A stretch of DNA of 64,000 bases from Paragonimus westermani (taxonomy: Eukaryota > Platyhelminthes > Trematoda > Plagiorchiida > Troglotrematidae): assembly GCA_008508345.1 (NCBI GenBank), contig QNGE01000836.1, positions 27,710 through 91,709 of the forward strand. The letters are read 5' to 3'. Shown piece by piece: positions 62,190 through 64,000 of this stretch. The position numbers and the translations under genes were made by a program. Every line of letters starts with the position of its first letter. Position 1 is the first letter of the stretch. The notes below the pieces were generated by a model. The model had not been told where the DNA came from and did not search any database. It saw only the letters and a program-made list of their open reading frames with translations.

Positions 62190-62375
62190 ATAGGGGTTAT
62201 TACACAGGCAAGATAGTGATCGACTAGTGTGCTGATCTGTACCGTGCAGACATATTGAGTGAATCAACAATTTATGCACACACATGGCTGGTCGGTGGGT
62301 ACTGATTGGCGTTATCTCAGATGAGGCGAGCAATCATGGGCTGTGGTTACGCAATAGCACCAGTTGACGGGGTGA
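62190..62375 (+). mobile_element. Dispersed repeat copy
   Basis: This copy shares gagtgaatcaacaa, tatgcacacaca, ggctggt, gtgggtactgatt and gatgaggcgagca with the other copies at 55142-55369 and 63180-63470 (opposite strand). Similarity to the 63-kb copy continues about 60 bases beyond the point where the 55-kb copy stops. No open frame is present. Confidence 0.7.
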
Positions 62376-63179
62376 TTTGTTTTTATAATATCTTTCACTG
62401 GAAGAGGTCGGGTTTCTAGTCTCACTCTTTGTTGTCATGTTCTGCTGCGTCGTCACATACACCGACCACTTTGGAAGATGTTCACCCATCGTTTATGGTG
62501 AACGTTGATCTGTTCAGCCGATATAGGTGTTATTTCAACAGCAATTAAACTGATAGATGATAAACAGAGCTTTCAGTGAAATACAAGTGCAAACAAACTG
62601 AGCAATATCTCGAGCTGAGGGTAACCGATGCAATTCAGCCGCAAGGTATGGGCCAGCCAATGCAGACTGCACTTTACCACTTACGTCGGTTTTGTCGTGG
62701 TCACTTTTAAAGGAGTGTGTCAGCAACATCTGCTGATTTTCAGCTGTGTACCTATCAATCTCGATTGACTTTCGCTTGCTAGAAACGTCTGCAAACTTCT
62801 CAAGGCATCAGTTTGCAACTAAGACCTACTTCAATATTGCTTCCTTTCGTAAAAGTCCATCAATGCACATCCGCCGGGCTGTGTGAAAGAGTGTACGTAC
62901 GAGGCATCGTATATATGCAACCGGTGCTGATGGTAAAATTACCAACTACTCATTGCTTCCGTTGGCCCTAGGATGCATTGGGCCTCGCATCTAACTGTCG
63001 CGTTATCTTGTGAATAAAGTATTTAGAAACGGTAAGTTGTCCTTTGATTCCTCTTCACGAGAAACAGAGGATTTTGGTGATCGGAGGCTGGAAGGTTTCA
63101 GAGTGTAAGAAACTGAAGTAGTTGGTGCGCGTGAAGACGGAGTGGCTGATGACAATGTCAACCATGATAAGGCACATCA
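62376..63179. other. Spacer between two opposed copies of the dispersed repeat
   Basis: The frame at 62535-62729 (-) is unremarkable. I see no gene. Confidence 0.35.
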
Positions 63180-63470
63180 TGAAAACAGGCCACGCGGTCA
63201 GCTGAGTAGTCACAACCCATAAATGCTCGCCTCATATGAGACAACGCTAATCAGTACCCACCTACCAGCCATTTGTGTGCACAACTTGTTGATTCACTCA
63301 GTTTGTCTGCTTTGGAACTGACAGCGGCCGCTCATTTCACATGAAGCCCAAATATCACTTTGTGCTGTTGCTACACGCATGTTATACAGAACATGCTGTT
63401 TTTACGTTTGTGGTCGATATGTTTAAACGAATCGTAGCAGATGGCAAAGTAACTACAAACGTGGTTTGTT
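63180..63470 (-). mobile_element. Dispersed repeat copy, longest of three
   Basis: The minus-strand reading aligns with the 55-kb copy on its 5' side (caaacgtaaaa, acatgctgt-like word, catgaaa) and with the 62-kb copy on its 3' side (gtgggtactgatt, gaggcgagca). It thus covers both and gives the fullest view of the element, about 290 bases. It is non-coding. Confidence 0.7.
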
Positions 63471-64000
63471 CTTTTTTGTAATACTTACGGGCAAGATAGC
63501 AGGTGTGCTACTTTAGAAGAGACGCAATTTTGAAGATATCGGTTTCCGCTAAACTCCAACCAGTGGCAAGAATTGTGTGCCATTGAGCAACATGCGCTCC
63601 ACCACCCTATGAACTGTGATCACAGCTTTGGGTGTGGTCACCTGTCCACCTCACTGGGTCGAACGAAATTAATTGAATCCATAGTGTTGACCAGCCGAGA
63701 AGGGTGGATAACTGCGTCCAGCTCTGAGAGTTCACAGCTCTTGAGGCGAATATTCAGTTCAACCGGTAAAATGAATGTTACCTGATGACAGGCTGTTCCG
63801 TCCACTGATGTGAGTCCGATTGAAAACCATTTCTTCTAAAATGTCACAAACTGTTGATATGACTGAGCTGCAAATTTGAGGAACAAAGTTGCTAGCCCCT
63901 AAATCATACTGCAGCGGTAACCATTGCAGTTTATTAGCCGAACACATCTCCGCAAATTTGTTAGTGTTGTAGTTATAGTAACCGTTTTTCGTGGTAAAAA
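63471..64000. other. No supported gene
   Basis: Frames at 63573-63785 (+) and 63759-63947 (-) have no recognisable content. Confidence 0.35.

Overview
The window is eukaryotic. Coding signal is sparse and broken by GT-AG introns, most of the sequence is non-coding, and the recognisable mobile elements are Penelope-like elements (PLEs) with a GIY-YIG endonuclease and APE-type non-LTR retrotransposons (LINEs). This mix, a mid-range GC content and candidate very short introns fit a flatworm such as a trematode or a diphyllobothriid-type tapeworm. That assignment is inference. There are no operons, rRNA genes, CRISPR arrays or bacterial features. A 623-base run of N lies at 14715-15337.

Layout. 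1-590 (-): LINE endonuclease relic running off the left edge. 2063-4818 (+): best host gene candidate, four phase-compatible exons encoding a coiled coil and a hydrophobic C-terminal tail. 7450-8870 (-): PLE that lost its YVDD block. 17060-19640 (+): ancient, almost full-length LINE with frameshifts. 19683-20540 (+): younger LINE C-terminus with an intact 285-codon frame ending in a C2H2 finger. About 20.5-28 kb: gene-poor. 28180-28510 (+): Tc1/mariner transposase relic. 32215-32800 (-), 33980-35235 (+) and 35440-37610 (+): three more PLE copies, the last two head to tail. 37630-49010: tRNA-derived SINE copies. 44880-45330 (+): another LINE C-terminal relic. 42.1-53.9 kb (-): a series of candidate exons that may belong to one membrane-protein gene I cannot identify. 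54849-56855: inverted repeat whose arms share a 293-bp block differing at one base while the adjoining arm sequence differs more. 55142-55369, 62190-62375 and 63180-63470: three copies of an unclassified dispersed repeat.

How it works together. The region looks like two or more intron-rich host genes on opposite strands, with introns and intergenic DNA filled by decayed retroelements. PLEs and LINEs would have supplied reverse transcriptase. The tRNA-derived SINEs are non-autonomous, and their body matches the sequence just downstream of the best PLE copy, which suggests a possible partner. All single-exon calls rest on reading frame, splice-site shape and phase. Frames of 60-130 codons also arise by chance in 64 kb, so these are marked with low confidence.
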